From: Chloroflexota bacterium
Lineage (GTDB): Bacteria; Chloroflexota; UBA11872
Direction: 5' to 3'
Assembly: GCA_028875175.1 (NCBI GenBank)
Contig: JAPPFO010000049.1
Location: forward strand, 1 to 10,251
DNA length: 10,251 nucleotides
Position 1 is the first letter of the stretch. Every line of letters starts with the position of its first letter. Of the stretch, positions 1 through 6,761 are shown piece by piece. Below the pieces are notes generated by a model. The model ran no database searches and was not told the DNA's origin. It was given only the letters and a program-made list of their open reading frames with translations. The translations under genes and the position numbers were made by a program.

Positions 1-2
1 TC

Positions 3-722
3 TTTGTTTTGGAACGCACGGCTCATCTAGGCGCGTTGCCCGCCACGTCTTCGGAATTACAACTCGCGCACGCCATCTGGACTGCGGCGGCGCGTGACGC
101 GCTGCGCGGATCCGGAGGCCGCAGCCAGCCGCCGCCGGTCGACCTGGCCGTCATCACCGGCGATATCACCCGCACCCTCGCGCGGCCCGTGCAGGCGGCG
201 CTGGTTCTGATCAATAGCCTCGAGACCGCCGGCGTGACGCAACTGGCGCTGGACGCTTCGAATGCGCTGGCAATGAGCGGGTGCCTGATTGAGGCAGGGC
301 TCCCGGCTGCAGTGGAGTCGTCGCTGGTTCGCCTGGGTACCTGCGCCGCGCTGCGCGGCGACGCCTCGCTGGGCAACGCGGCCGTTGCCGTAGAAGTCCA
401 GCCGTCCGGCGCGGCGGTGATCGAGCGAGAAGTCACCGCCGGCTCGATCGATGTCATTCAGTGGGATGCCGACTCGGAGGCCGCCGTTCGCATTTGGCCC
501 GCACCCGAGTTCGACGCGGGACTGGGCTACGGGCGACCCGTGCATCTGCATGCGCCGATCGTCGCAGGCAACATTGGCCTGGTAATCGATGCGCGTGGTC
601 GCCCGCTGGTATGGCCGGACGCACCGGATGCCCGCCAGGCCTGGGTGGCACAGTGGCACCGCGCCTTGAACACCTACCCGGTCGCGCGGCCCCGCCACCG
701 GGAGGCCGCGATTGCCACCTGA
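3..722 (+). CDS. GlmL/MutL-like (glutamate mutase L family) protein, C-terminal part, 5' end outside window
   Basis: The reading frame is open to the left edge, and the first possible start (TTG at 9) sits inside continuous coding sequence, so this is the last ~239 residues of a longer protein. Counting from the TTG codon, the segment resembles the C-terminal part of the GlmL/MutL family, ASKHA-fold (actin/hexokinase-like) proteins named after the accessory protein of B12-dependent glutamate mutase. Visible landmarks are a nucleotide-loop-like ITGD (residues 50-53), a GVTQLALD stretch (75-82), the RLGTC motif (108-112), WPAPEFDAGLGYGR (163-176) and the end motif GLVIDARGRPL (190-200). No mutase subunit gene is visible here, so a role with a B12 mutase is not supported by context; the true function in this lineage is unknown. 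It overlaps the next gene by 11 nt, which indicates co-transcription and probably translational coupling. Family assignment is from memory of conserved motifs; it is fairly secure, the function is not. Confidence 0.7.
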   Translation, partial: FVLERTAHLGALPATSSELQLAHAIWTAAARDALRGSGGRSQPPPVDLAVITGDITRTLARPVQAALVLINSLETAGVTQLALDASNALAMSGCLIEAGLPAAVESSLVRLGTCAALRGDASLGNAAVAVEVQPSGAAVIEREVTAGSIDVIQWDADSEAAVRIWPAPEFDAGLGYGRPVHLHAPIVAGNIGLVIDARGRPLVWPDAPDARQAWVAQWHRALNTYPVARPRHREAAIAT

Positions 723-1806
723 GTCGGTGATCCGCCAGGCGCTTCCGCGCGGTGTGGCCGTGGGGCGGCTGCGCCGTCGGCATGCCCTGCCCTTTCCAGG
801 GCGCATCCTGGTTGACGCGGGCGACAGCGTGTATTCGGGCCAGATCTGGTGCCGTGGACGTCTGCAGCGTGGCGCTGTCGTCGTAGACCTGCCGCGCCTG
901 CTTCAGGTCCAGCCGGACGAGGTTCCCGACCTGTTGGCGGTGGAGCCTGGCGCCACGGTTGAGGCGGAGACCTTGCTGGCGGGAACGCCAGGCCGCTTGC
1001 GCACGAGTCGTCACTGGCTGGCGCCCACGCGCGGGACGTTGACCGAAGTCAGCACACGAACCGGCGTGGCGGTCTTCGTTCGCGAAGTTCGCGATGTTTC
1101 GCTGCGCTGCCGTCTGGGCGGCGAGGTGGTGAGCGTGGATCCCGAGGACGGCATTGTGGTGGAGGGCGATGGCGTGGCGGTGGCCGGCGCCCTGGGCGGC
1201 GGCGGACGCGCCTACGGGCGGTGGCGCTTTGTGGAGGGGGGCGAGCGCCCCGACGCCAGGTCGGACAGCCCGCAACCGGGCATTCTCGTGACGCCCGAAC
1301 CGTTGCGGGCCGAGTGGGTGCGCCGCGCGCTGGAAGCCCGCGTGGCCGGAATCGTGGCTCCATCGGCCGACGCCGAGATGGTGATGGGGTTGGGGCTGGC
1401 TCCGAACATTGCCGGGCTGGAACCTCCGGAGGGCAGCTTCGGTCGGCCGCCGCAGACCATTGTGCTCACCGGGGGCGTGGGCCTTGCCCGCATGCCGCAC
1501 GCGCTGCAGGACGTGTTCCGAGCGGCTGAAGACGAGGTTGGGGCAGTAGTCGGCGCGCGACGGCCTGGGCAGTCAGAGGTGCTGTTGCCCGCGGCAGCGG
1601 CCCGCGGCCTTGCGCAACGACGGGCCAGGGGCTTGCCGGTTCGCCTGGCTTGCGGGCCCGCGGCTGGCGCCGAGGGAACCGTGCTGGGCGACTCGCCTGA
1701 CGTTAGCCGAATGCCTTCGGGCATTGCGACGCGCTTTGTGCGGGTGCGGCATGCCGAGGGCGGCGTGGCGACCTGGCCCACGCCGAATCTGACGACGCTG
1801 GCGTAG
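712..1806 (+). CDS. Conserved hypothetical beta-rich protein with lipoyl/hammerhead-like and KOW-like segments, partner of the GlmL-like gene
   Basis: A 364-aa soluble protein without signal peptide or membrane helix. The TTG start at 712 is preferred because GGGAGG (700-705) lies 6 nt upstream; GTG at 727 is an alternative. The N-terminal ~160 residues are rich in short beta/turn units of the kind seen in biotinyl/lipoyl-like or hammerhead folds: GRILVDAGDSVYSGQ (30-44), VEPGATVEAETLLAG (77-91) and APTRGTLTEVSTRTGVAVFV (104-123), but there is no MKM or DKA modification lysine. A glycine-rich segment follows (GDGVAVAGALGGGGRAYG, 152-169), then an alpha/beta middle region containing IVLTGGVGLARMP (250-262). 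The C-terminus (322-364) looks like a KOW/SH3-type barrel ending in a PNL motif. The tight overlap with the GlmL-like gene suggests the two act together. I do not recognise a characterised homologue; the domain comparisons are inference from pattern. The stop lies only 6 nt from the convergent argS stop, leaving no room for a terminator. Confidence 0.75.
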   Translation: MPPESVIRQALPRGVAVGRLRRRHALPFPGRILVDAGDSVYSGQIWCRGRLQRGAVVVDLPRLLQVQPDEVPDLLAVEPGATVEAETLLAGTPGRLRTSRHWLAPTRGTLTEVSTRTGVAVFVREVRDVSLRCRLGGEVVSVDPEDGIVVEGDGVAVAGALGGGGRAYGRWRFVEGGERPDARSDSPQPGILVTPEPLRAEWVRRALEARVAGIVAPSADAEMVMGLGLAPNIAGLEPPEGSFGRPPQTIVLTGGVGLARMPHALQDVFRAAEDEVGAVVGARRPGQSEVLLPAAAARGLAQRRARGLPVRLACGPAAGAEGTVLGDSPDVSRMPSGIATRFVRVRHAEGGVATWPTPNLTTLA

Positions 1807-1812
1807 CGCGGG

Positions 1813-3456
1813 TTACATCCGTTCGGGCGCGGCAATCCCTAGCAGGCCAAGGCCGTTCGCCAGCACTTGCTGGACAGCGCGAACCAGTTCCAGGCGCCGG
1901 GCCGTGAGGGCCGCGTCGTCCGTCACCACCCGGTGTCTGTTGTAATACGAGTGAAAGACGCGCGCCAACTCAAGCAGGTAGTGCGTGACCCGGTGCGGCT
2001 CGCGATTCAGGCACGCATCCACCACGACCTCCGGGAAGGCGAGCAGGCGGCGGGCCAGGGCGACATCGTCCGACGTAAGCCTCGCCGCTCCGTCGGCGGT
2101 GCGAGCCTCGGCGGCGGTTCGCTGGATACCAGCGCAGCGCGCGTGGGCCATCTGGATGTAGTACACGGGGTTTTCCGGGTCTTCCCGCTTCGCCAGCTCC
2201 AGGTCGAACTCCATCTGGCTGTCGATGGCCTTGGAGAGAAAGAAGTAGCGAGTCGCGGCCGGCCCCACCTCATCCAGCACCTCGCGCAGGGTCACAAACT
2301 TGCCGCTGCGCTTGCCCTGCCGGCCCAGTTCGCCGTCGGTGCGGATCCCCACCATCTGGGTAACCAGGATCTCCAGGCGCACGGCGTCGGCGTCAAGTGC
2401 CTCCATGGCGGCATGCATCCGGGGCACGTGCCCGTGGTGATCAGCACCCCAGACATCGATGACCCGCTGGAAGCCGCGCGTTTCGAACTTGTCCTGGTGG
2501 TAGGCAATGTCCACGGCGAAGTACGTGGGGTCGCCGCGCGACCGAACCAGCACGTTCTCGCGGTCATCGGCGCCGGCGCCGCCGATGAACCAGACGGCGC
2601 CGTCGCGTTCCGCCACGAATCCCCGGTCGTCCAGGGCGTGGATGACCTCGTCCACAGCGCCACGGTCGCGCATGGCCTGCTCGGAGAACCAGACGTCGAA
2701 TTCAATCCCGAGGTCATCCAGATCGCGTCGAATCTCGGCGAGGCCGATCTCAACGGCCCGCGCCTCGAATGCCCGCGGGTCGCTGGGAACGCCGTTGCCG
2801 AGCCACCGAGAACCGTCGTCGCGGGCAATCCGCGCAGCCCATTCGGCGATGTAGTCGCCCTGGTAGCCATCCGCCGGGAAGGGCGCTTGCGCACCGAGCG
2901 CCGCGGCGTAGTGGTGGTAGACGCTCATGCCCAGAATCTCCACCTGGTGCCCGGCGTCGTTGACGTAATACTCGCGCGTGACGCTGTAACCGCAGGTTTC
3001 GAGCAGACGAGCCAGCGCATCGCCAACCACGCCGCCGCGCCCGGCGCCGGCCGTGAGCGGTCCCGTGGGATTGGCGCTGACGTACTCCACCTGCACGCTG
3101 GCACCGCCGCCGTGGTTGGACCCGCCGTAGGTGGATCCGGCGTGGACGATTTCCCGCAGTTGGTTCAGCACCCAGCCGTCATCGATCCAGAAGTTGATAA
3201 ACCCCGGGCCAGCGGTTTCGACACGGCTGATCTCCGAGGCCGGGGGCAGATGGGCGACGATGGCCTCGGCGATCGTGCGCGGCGGAGCGCCCACGATCCG
3301 GGCCAACCGCAGGGCTTCGGAGCTTGAGTAATGAGCCAGGTCGTCTTCGCGACGTTCCAGCGTAAAGGTCACGGGCGGCGTGGCGGCGATCGCGCCAGCG
3401 GCCTGGGCCGCGGACAGTCCTTCAGCCAACAATGCAGAAAGCCGACTGCGAATCAT
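1813..3456 (-). CDS. argS: Arginyl-tRNA synthetase with aberrant HIGH and KMSKS motifs
   Basis: Class I aminoacyl-tRNA synthetase that charges tRNA-Arg with arginine in the cytoplasm. The 547-aa reading from ATG at 3456 has the normal family length and a typical beginning (MIRSRLSALL); the frame is open to a GTG at 3531, but those 25 extra residues do not look like ArgRS and would start upstream of a possible -10 box. Domains in order: N-terminal Add1 tRNA-binding domain (about 1-90), the catalytic Rossmann core from EYVSANPTGPL (124-134), VWGADHHGHVPRM (335-347), the KMSKS-region loop (379-386), and the DALR anticodon-binding domain (about 430-547) with YYIQMAHAR, FHSYYNRHR and the family-typical end GIAAPERM. 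Odd: the HIGH signature after GPL reads T-A-G-A (135-138), so both usual histidines are absent, and the KMSKS equivalent reads R-Q-G-K-R-S-G-K. The rest of the fold is well conserved and uninterrupted, so this is probably a functional divergent enzyme, but an inactive paralogue cannot be excluded. Confidence 0.95.
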   Translation of the reverse strand: MIRSRLSALLAEGLSAAQAAGAIAATPPVTFTLERREDDLAHYSSSEALRLARIVGAPPRTIAEAIVAHLPPASEISRVETAGPGFINFWIDDGWVLNQLREIVHAGSTYGGSNHGGGASVQVEYVSANPTGPLTAGAGRGGVVGDALARLLETCGYSVTREYYVNDAGHQVEILGMSVYHHYAAALGAQAPFPADGYQGDYIAEWAARIARDDGSRWLGNGVPSDPRAFEARAVEIGLAEIRRDLDDLGIEFDVWFSEQAMRDRGAVDEVIHALDDRGFVAERDGAVWFIGGAGADDRENVLVRSRGDPTYFAVDIAYHQDKFETRGFQRVIDVWGADHHGHVPRMHAAMEALDADAVRLEILVTQMVGIRTDGELGRQGKRSGKFVTLREVLDEVGPAATRYFFLSKAIDSQMEFDLELAKREDPENPVYYIQMAHARCAGIQRTAAEARTADGAARLTSDDVALARRLLAFPEVVVDACLNREPHRVTHYLLELARVFHSYYNRHRVVTDDAALTARRLELVRAVQQVLANGLGLLGIAAPERM

Positions 3457-3514
3457 GGTGGGTGGCCCGCGGGTAGCTGGGTCTTGGGCGGAGGTTCGCG
3501 CGGGGTGCTTTGGG

Positions 3515-3520
3515 AGTATA
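3515..3520 (-). promoter_or_regulatory. Possible -10 box for argS
   Basis: TATACT on the minus strand matches the TATAAT consensus at 5 of 6 positions and lies 58 nt upstream of the argS ATG. No convincing TTGACA-like box was found 16-18 nt upstream, and no Shine-Dalgarno sequence precedes the ATG. If real, transcription would start near 3508, downstream of the GTG at 3531, which would exclude the long N-terminal form. Confidence 0.3.
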
Positions 3521-3600
3521 GCGACATGCACGGACTAGCCAGGCGGCACGCCGAAGGCGTGGCCGGGATGGCCTACTGGGCACGAAGCCAGCGCTACGCA

Positions 3601-3629
3601 TTGCACACGTTATGTCATCTTGTTAACAT
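3601..3629 (+). promoter_or_regulatory. Possible promoter for the zinc-ribbon/TPR gene
   Basis: The 240-nt divergent gap 3457-3696 contains one comparatively AT-rich stretch (3601-3635). TTGCAC (3601-3606) is followed after 17 nt by TAACAT (3624-3629), giving 3/6 and 4/6 matches to sigma-70 boxes. A GTTAAC palindrome (3622-3627) overlaps the -10 box. The match is weak; the support comes mainly from the local drop in GC and the position upstream of the gene. Elsewhere in the gap I see only a 6-bp hairpin, CACGCC-GAA-GGCGTG (3547-3561), without a T tract. Confidence 0.3.
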
Positions 3630-3696
3630 CTGTAAGGCGCGCCCGGGTTGGCCAGAGTCGGCAGCAGCAACGGCCGCCAAGGGAGTGGCGCAAGCG

Positions 3697-4230
3697 TTGC
3701 AGTGCCCACGGTGCTGGACGCGGCAGTATGGTGCTGTCGCGCGCTGTAGTAACTGTAATAAAGACCTCTTGCACGGTCGATCGCCTCGCATGCGGTACTA
3801 CGCGCTGCTGCTGTCAGTATTCACGTTGGTGGTGGTCATTGGCGTTCTGCTGAGTGTCGAACGCCTCCCGTTCGCCTACCCGATCATCGGCTTGGGGCTG
3901 GTAGCGGCCGGCAGTGCCGCGGTGTATGCGGTGCTGCCCGTCTCGACAGCCAGGCGCTATCGGCAACGGGCGTTGGCAAACCAACGCGGCAACCCCGAAC
4001 TTGCGCTGCTGGACTTGACCCGGGCGATTGAGTTGGACGCCAACGACCGCAGCCTGCTGGTCGACCGCGCCCGCGCGTACCGCCTGCTGGGCCGGCACCG
4101 TGAGGCGGCTGCCGACTTGCAGGCCTACCTGCGACACACTCGCGGTGAGCCGCCGGACCGCGTCCAACAGGCTCGGACGCTGTTAGAGCGCGTCGAAACC
4201 GGCGGCGGTCTCCGTCAGTGGGAGTTTTGA
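3697..4230 (+). CDS. Zinc-ribbon, two-helix membrane protein with TPR-like C-terminus
   Basis: A 177-aa protein in the reading proposed here. It begins with a four-cysteine zinc ribbon (Cys 3, 6, 17, 20; CX2C-X10-CX2C), followed by a basic stretch, two probable membrane helices (about 33-53 and 59-82), and an alpha-helical tail (about 87-167) that reads as tetratricopeptide repeats: RAIELDANDRSLLVDRARAY is followed by a short turn and a second helix pair. TPRs normally mediate protein binding, so this looks like a membrane-anchored adaptor; the partner is unknown. The start is uncertain: TTG at 3697 puts the ribbon at the N-terminus with AAGGGAG (3679-3685) 11 nt upstream, while GTG at 3685 and ATGs at 3568 and 3526 are in frame upstream but would add low-complexity sequence unlike a domain. 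The gene is divergent from argS and ends inside the 3' end of the isomerase gene on the opposite strand (48-nt overlap). Confidence 0.7.
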   Translation: MQCPRCWTRQYGAVARCSNCNKDLLHGRSPRMRYYALLLSVFTLVVVIGVLLSVERLPFAYPIIGLGLVAAGSAAVYAVLPVSTARRYRQRALANQRGNPELALLDLTRAIELDANDRSLLVDRARAYRLLGRHREAAADLQAYLRHTRGEPPDRVQQARTLLERVETGGGLRQWEF

Positions 4231-5040
4231 GGGCGCACGTCCTTCCGCCCACGCGTCGGCGATCCGTCGCACCAGCGCGGCGGTAGCCGCCGGGCCCGAC
4301 GCGCCGGTTCCCACTTCGAACGTCCAGGCGCCGTCGAATCCGATTTCGGTGAGGGCCGCGCTGACGCGACGCCAGTTGATGTTGCCCAGCCCCGGCGGCC
4401 AGTGCCGGTCTTCCACGGCGTCGGTGTCTTGCAGGTGCAGCGCAATCAGCCGCTCTCCGGCGATGCGGGCCTCGTCGGCTGGATCCAGCCCGTTGTTGTT
4501 GGCATGGCCGGTGTCCAGGCAGATGCCGACGCTGGGCGGGTAGTCGTCGATCACGCGCCGCAGGTCTTCCATGCGGCAGAGCGGCCGCGGCTCGCCTTTG
4601 TGCTGCAGGTTCTCGCAGGCCAACCGGATGCCCAACGGTTCGGATTGGCTCAGCAACGTGTCGAGCGAGCGCCGAAGAGCGTCGATCCTGGGCTCCAGAT
4701 GCTCTGCCGGACTGTCGCCACGACTGGGATGCACGATCACCGCAAAGCCGCCAAGTTCGGCAAACGGCTCGAAGCACGAAGCCACCGTCGCGACGGCCTG
4801 GGTCCGCACGTGATCGTCAAGCGCCGCCAGATCGACACCCAGGTCGGAGTGAATCGTGCGAGGCCAGACGCCGTGCCGGTTGAGGATGCGGCGGCGATCG
4901 CCGGCCGTTTGGTCGTCCGCCAGGTCCTTGGGGCCGAAGAGTTCGCACTGGGTGAAGCCAGCGCCGGCAAGTTCGGCGATGACCTGTTCAAAAGGCACAC
5001 CGTTGGGCCACAGGGCGGTGGCCAGGCTGTAGACGGGCAT
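4183..5040 (-). CDS. Sugar-phosphate isomerase/epimerase-like TIM-barrel protein
   Basis: A 285-aa soluble protein of the xylose-isomerase-like / AP-endonuclease-2 TIM-barrel superfamily (IolE, hydroxypyruvate isomerase and tagatose epimerase relatives). These enzymes isomerise or epimerise sugars and related keto compounds using a divalent metal. Candidate metal and catalytic residues are visible in the expected order: His104 (VHPS), Glu143 (CENLQHKGE), Asp176 and His179 (LDTGHANNNG), His202 and Asp205 (LHLQDTD), His213 and Glu242 (FEVG). The start is the ATG at 5040, 3 nt after the nadE stop, so it is the third gene of the nitrilase-nadE operon; GGGGG lies about 10 nt upstream. The substrate cannot be read from the sequence, and the operon position does not point to a known NAD-related reaction. 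The 3' end overlaps the zinc-ribbon/TPR gene tail to tail by 48 nt. Confidence 0.85.
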   Translation of the reverse strand: MPVYSLATALWPNGVPFEQVIAELAGAGFTQCELFGPKDLADDQTAGDRRRILNRHGVWPRTIHSDLGVDLAALDDHVRTQAVATVASCFEPFAELGGFAVIVHPSRGDSPAEHLEPRIDALRRSLDTLLSQSEPLGIRLACENLQHKGEPRPLCRMEDLRRVIDDYPPSVGICLDTGHANNNGLDPADEARIAGERLIALHLQDTDAVEDRHWPPGLGNINWRRVSAALTEIGFDGAWTFEVGTGASGPAATAALVRRIADAWAEGRAPSKLPLTETAAGFDAL

Positions 5041-5043
5041 CGG

Positions 5044-5901
5044 TTATCGCCCCCAGTCGCGCGGATAGCGGAAGTCGCGGTCAATCGTACGGTTTGAGAG
5101 CTTGGCGATCAGCGGCAGCCGCCGCTTGAACTGCGAGCGGACGACGCGGCGTTGCAGGTCGTGTACCAGGTCCGCGTCGAATCCGCCGGCGATGAGATCG
5201 GCTGGGGCGTACATTTCGTCAATCAGCAGGTAGAGCACCTGGTCGGCGGTCGCGTAGTCGAACCCAAGCTCATCTTCGTCCGACTGCCCAACCCACAGGT
5301 CCGCGCTCGGCGCCTTGTCCCGAATCGCGGCGGGCACGTCCAGCGCCGTCGCCAGCGCGCGCACCTGCGTCTTATACAGGTCGCCGATCGGATTCACCGC
5401 ACTGGCCATGTCCCCGAACTGGGTCCCGTAGCCGAGCAGTAACTCCGTCTTGTTACTGGTACCCACCACCAGGCCGCCAAACGCCTCGGACTGGTCGTAG
5501 AGGGCGATCATGCGGGCCCGCGCCATGATGTTGCCGCGACGCAGCGGATTCGGCTCCTCGTCCAGTTCGCCCAGCAGTCCGTCAACAGCCGCTGAGATTT
5601 CTATCACTGTGGATGGAATCCCCAGCTGATCCACCAGCGTCTCGGCGTCGCCGCGGCTGGCCGGATTGCTGGTGCGATACGGCATCAGCACGGCCAGCAC
5701 CCGCTTGGGCCCAAAGGCGCGCGCCGCCAGCGCGCAGCTCACCGCCGAGTCGATCCCTCCCGACAACGCCACCACGGCGCGTTGAATACCAAACTTCTCG
5801 ATTTCATCCCGGATAAACGCTTCAAGAACTCGGCAGGTCAGGCCCGAGTCCAGGTCCAGCCCGCGCCGCGCCCGCTCGCGCAGGCTCACGTCAACCGTCA
5901 T
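5044..5901 (-). CDS. nadE: NAD+ synthetase (synthetase domain only)
   Basis: Catalyses the last step of NAD+ synthesis: ATP-dependent amidation of nicotinic acid adenine dinucleotide through an adenylated intermediate, in the cytoplasm. The 285-aa protein has the N-type ATP pyrophosphatase loop SGGIDS (47-52), the GTSNKTELLLGYGTQFGD segment (147-164), PSADLWVGQSDEDELGF (198-214) and the KRRLP motif (259-263) typical of NadE. It lacks the N-terminal glutaminase domain of the long glutamine-dependent enzymes; that domain appears as the separate gene directly upstream. ATG at 5901 is chosen as the start; the frame extends to a TTG at 5925, which is less likely. The start overlaps the stop of the upstream gene by 11 nt, implying translational coupling and near-equal synthesis of the two proteins. 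Identity is secure; whether it uses free ammonia or ammonia from the neighbouring amidase is inference. Confidence 0.95.
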   Translation of the reverse strand: MTVDVSLRERARRGLDLDSGLTCRVLEAFIRDEIEKFGIQRAVVALSGGIDSAVSCALAARAFGPKRVLAVLMPYRTSNPASRGDAETLVDQLGIPSTVIEISAAVDGLLGELDEEPNPLRRGNIMARARMIALYDQSEAFGGLVVGTSNKTELLLGYGTQFGDMASAVNPIGDLYKTQVRALATALDVPAAIRDKAPSADLWVGQSDEDELGFDYATADQVLYLLIDEMYAPADLIAGGFDADLVHDLQRRVVRSQFKRRLPLIAKLSNRTIDRDFRYPRDWGR

Positions 5902-6760
5902 CTCGCCAGTGGCGCTGGGCCGCAATACGGGCGAACTCCAGCCCGTTGAGCGTCACGTTTTCGTCGCGGCGCAGCGGCAAGCGGGTTCGCTGGCGCCGCA
6001 GGGATGCGTCGGCCAGCGTGGCGAATACCAGGGCCTCCTCAAAGTCGGGCGCCCGGGCCAGCACCTCGCCATCCGGGCCAACCACTTCGGAACCGCCCCA
6101 GAAATTCACCCCATCCTCAAAGCCAACCCGGTTGCAATGCACCACGTAGCAGACGTGAAGCGTGGCGTAGAGCCGGTTCATGGCCCGCCAGGTCTCGGCG
6201 GAGCCCAACTCGTGTGTCCCTCCCGCCACCCCGCGCCCGGGACTGCTGGATAGCCCATAAATCACATCCGCGCCATCCGCGGCCGCAATGCTGGCCGTGG
6301 TCGGATGCCACAGGTCTTCACAGATCAACATGGCCTGCCGGCCGATCGGCGTATCGAACGCGCGCACGGACCCGCCACCGGCCAGGTCGCGCGCCTCATC
6401 GAACAGGCCGTAGGTCACCAGATACACCTTGTGATGGACGTGAACGAATTCACCCTTGTGCAGGTAACCGGCAGCCGGCAGAAACCGGTGGTCCGAGGTC
6501 TCCTCCACGAACCCGAAGATCACGTCAATCCGCTGGCTCGCCTCGCGCAGCGGGTCCAACCTGGGGTCATCCCGCGGCAACGCCACGTCCGGCACCAGGT
6601 CGCTGAGGAAATAGCCTGTCAGCGACTGCTCGGGAAACACCACAACGTCGGCGCCAGCCGTCGTCGCTCGCTCGATGTAGTCGAGATGCAGCGCCAGGTT
6701 GTGTTCCAGATCGCCCAGGGCGGGTCGAATCTGGGCCAACGCCAGCCGAAAGTCCTGCAC
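5891..6760 (-). CDS. Nitrilase-superfamily amidase, probable glutaminase subunit of a split NAD+ synthetase
   Basis: A 289-aa carbon-nitrogen hydrolase with the Glu-Lys-Cys catalytic triad: Glu44 in VFPEQSLTGY, Lys111 in HHKVYLVTYGLFDE and Cys147 in LICEDLWHP. The K-x-Y-L-x-x-Y-G-x-F-D-E run and the CEDLW cysteine motif are those of the glutaminase domain fused to NadE in glutamine-dependent NAD+ synthetases, rather than of aliphatic nitrilases or omega-amidase. Together with the 11-nt overlap with nadE this suggests that it hydrolyses glutamine and feeds ammonia to NadE as a separate subunit. The start is GTG at 6760 with GAGG (6765-6768) 4 nt upstream; that Shine-Dalgarno sits in one arm of a predicted hairpin. 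It is the first gene of the operon. An independent amidase role (another amide substrate) is possible, since the substrate pocket cannot be judged here. Confidence 0.85.
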   Translation of the reverse strand: MQDFRLALAQIRPALGDLEHNLALHLDYIERATTAGADVVVFPEQSLTGYFLSDLVPDVALPRDDPRLDPLREASQRIDVIFGFVEETSDHRFLPAAGYLHKGEFVHVHHKVYLVTYGLFDEARDLAGGGSVRAFDTPIGRQAMLICEDLWHPTTASIAAADGADVIYGLSSSPGRGVAGGTHELGSAETWRAMNRLYATLHVCYVVHCNRVGFEDGVNFWGGSEVVGPDGEVLARAPDFEEALVFATLADASLRRQRTRLPLRRDENVTLNGLEFARIAAQRHWRDDG

Positions 6761-6761
6761 G

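Noticed and set aside
454..1500. 348-codon open frame on the minus strand across the GlmL-like and partner genes
   Set aside because: Arg/His/Gln-rich composition without domains, opposite two genes with good family motifs or start signals.
1867..3327. 486-codon open frame on the plus strand antisense to argS
   Set aside because: argS on the other strand has clear family motifs throughout; the antisense frame has no recognisable domain and is an expected by-product of high GC content.
3331..3696. N-terminal extension of the zinc-ribbon/TPR gene into argS
   Set aside because: The residues before the ribbon have no domain character, and the first 126 nt run antisense to the argS start region; a start near 3697 is more plausible.
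3884..4777. 297-codon minus-strand frame overlapping the isomerase in another frame
   Set aside because: Arg/Ala-rich low-complexity translation; the isomerase frame carries the metal-ligand motifs.
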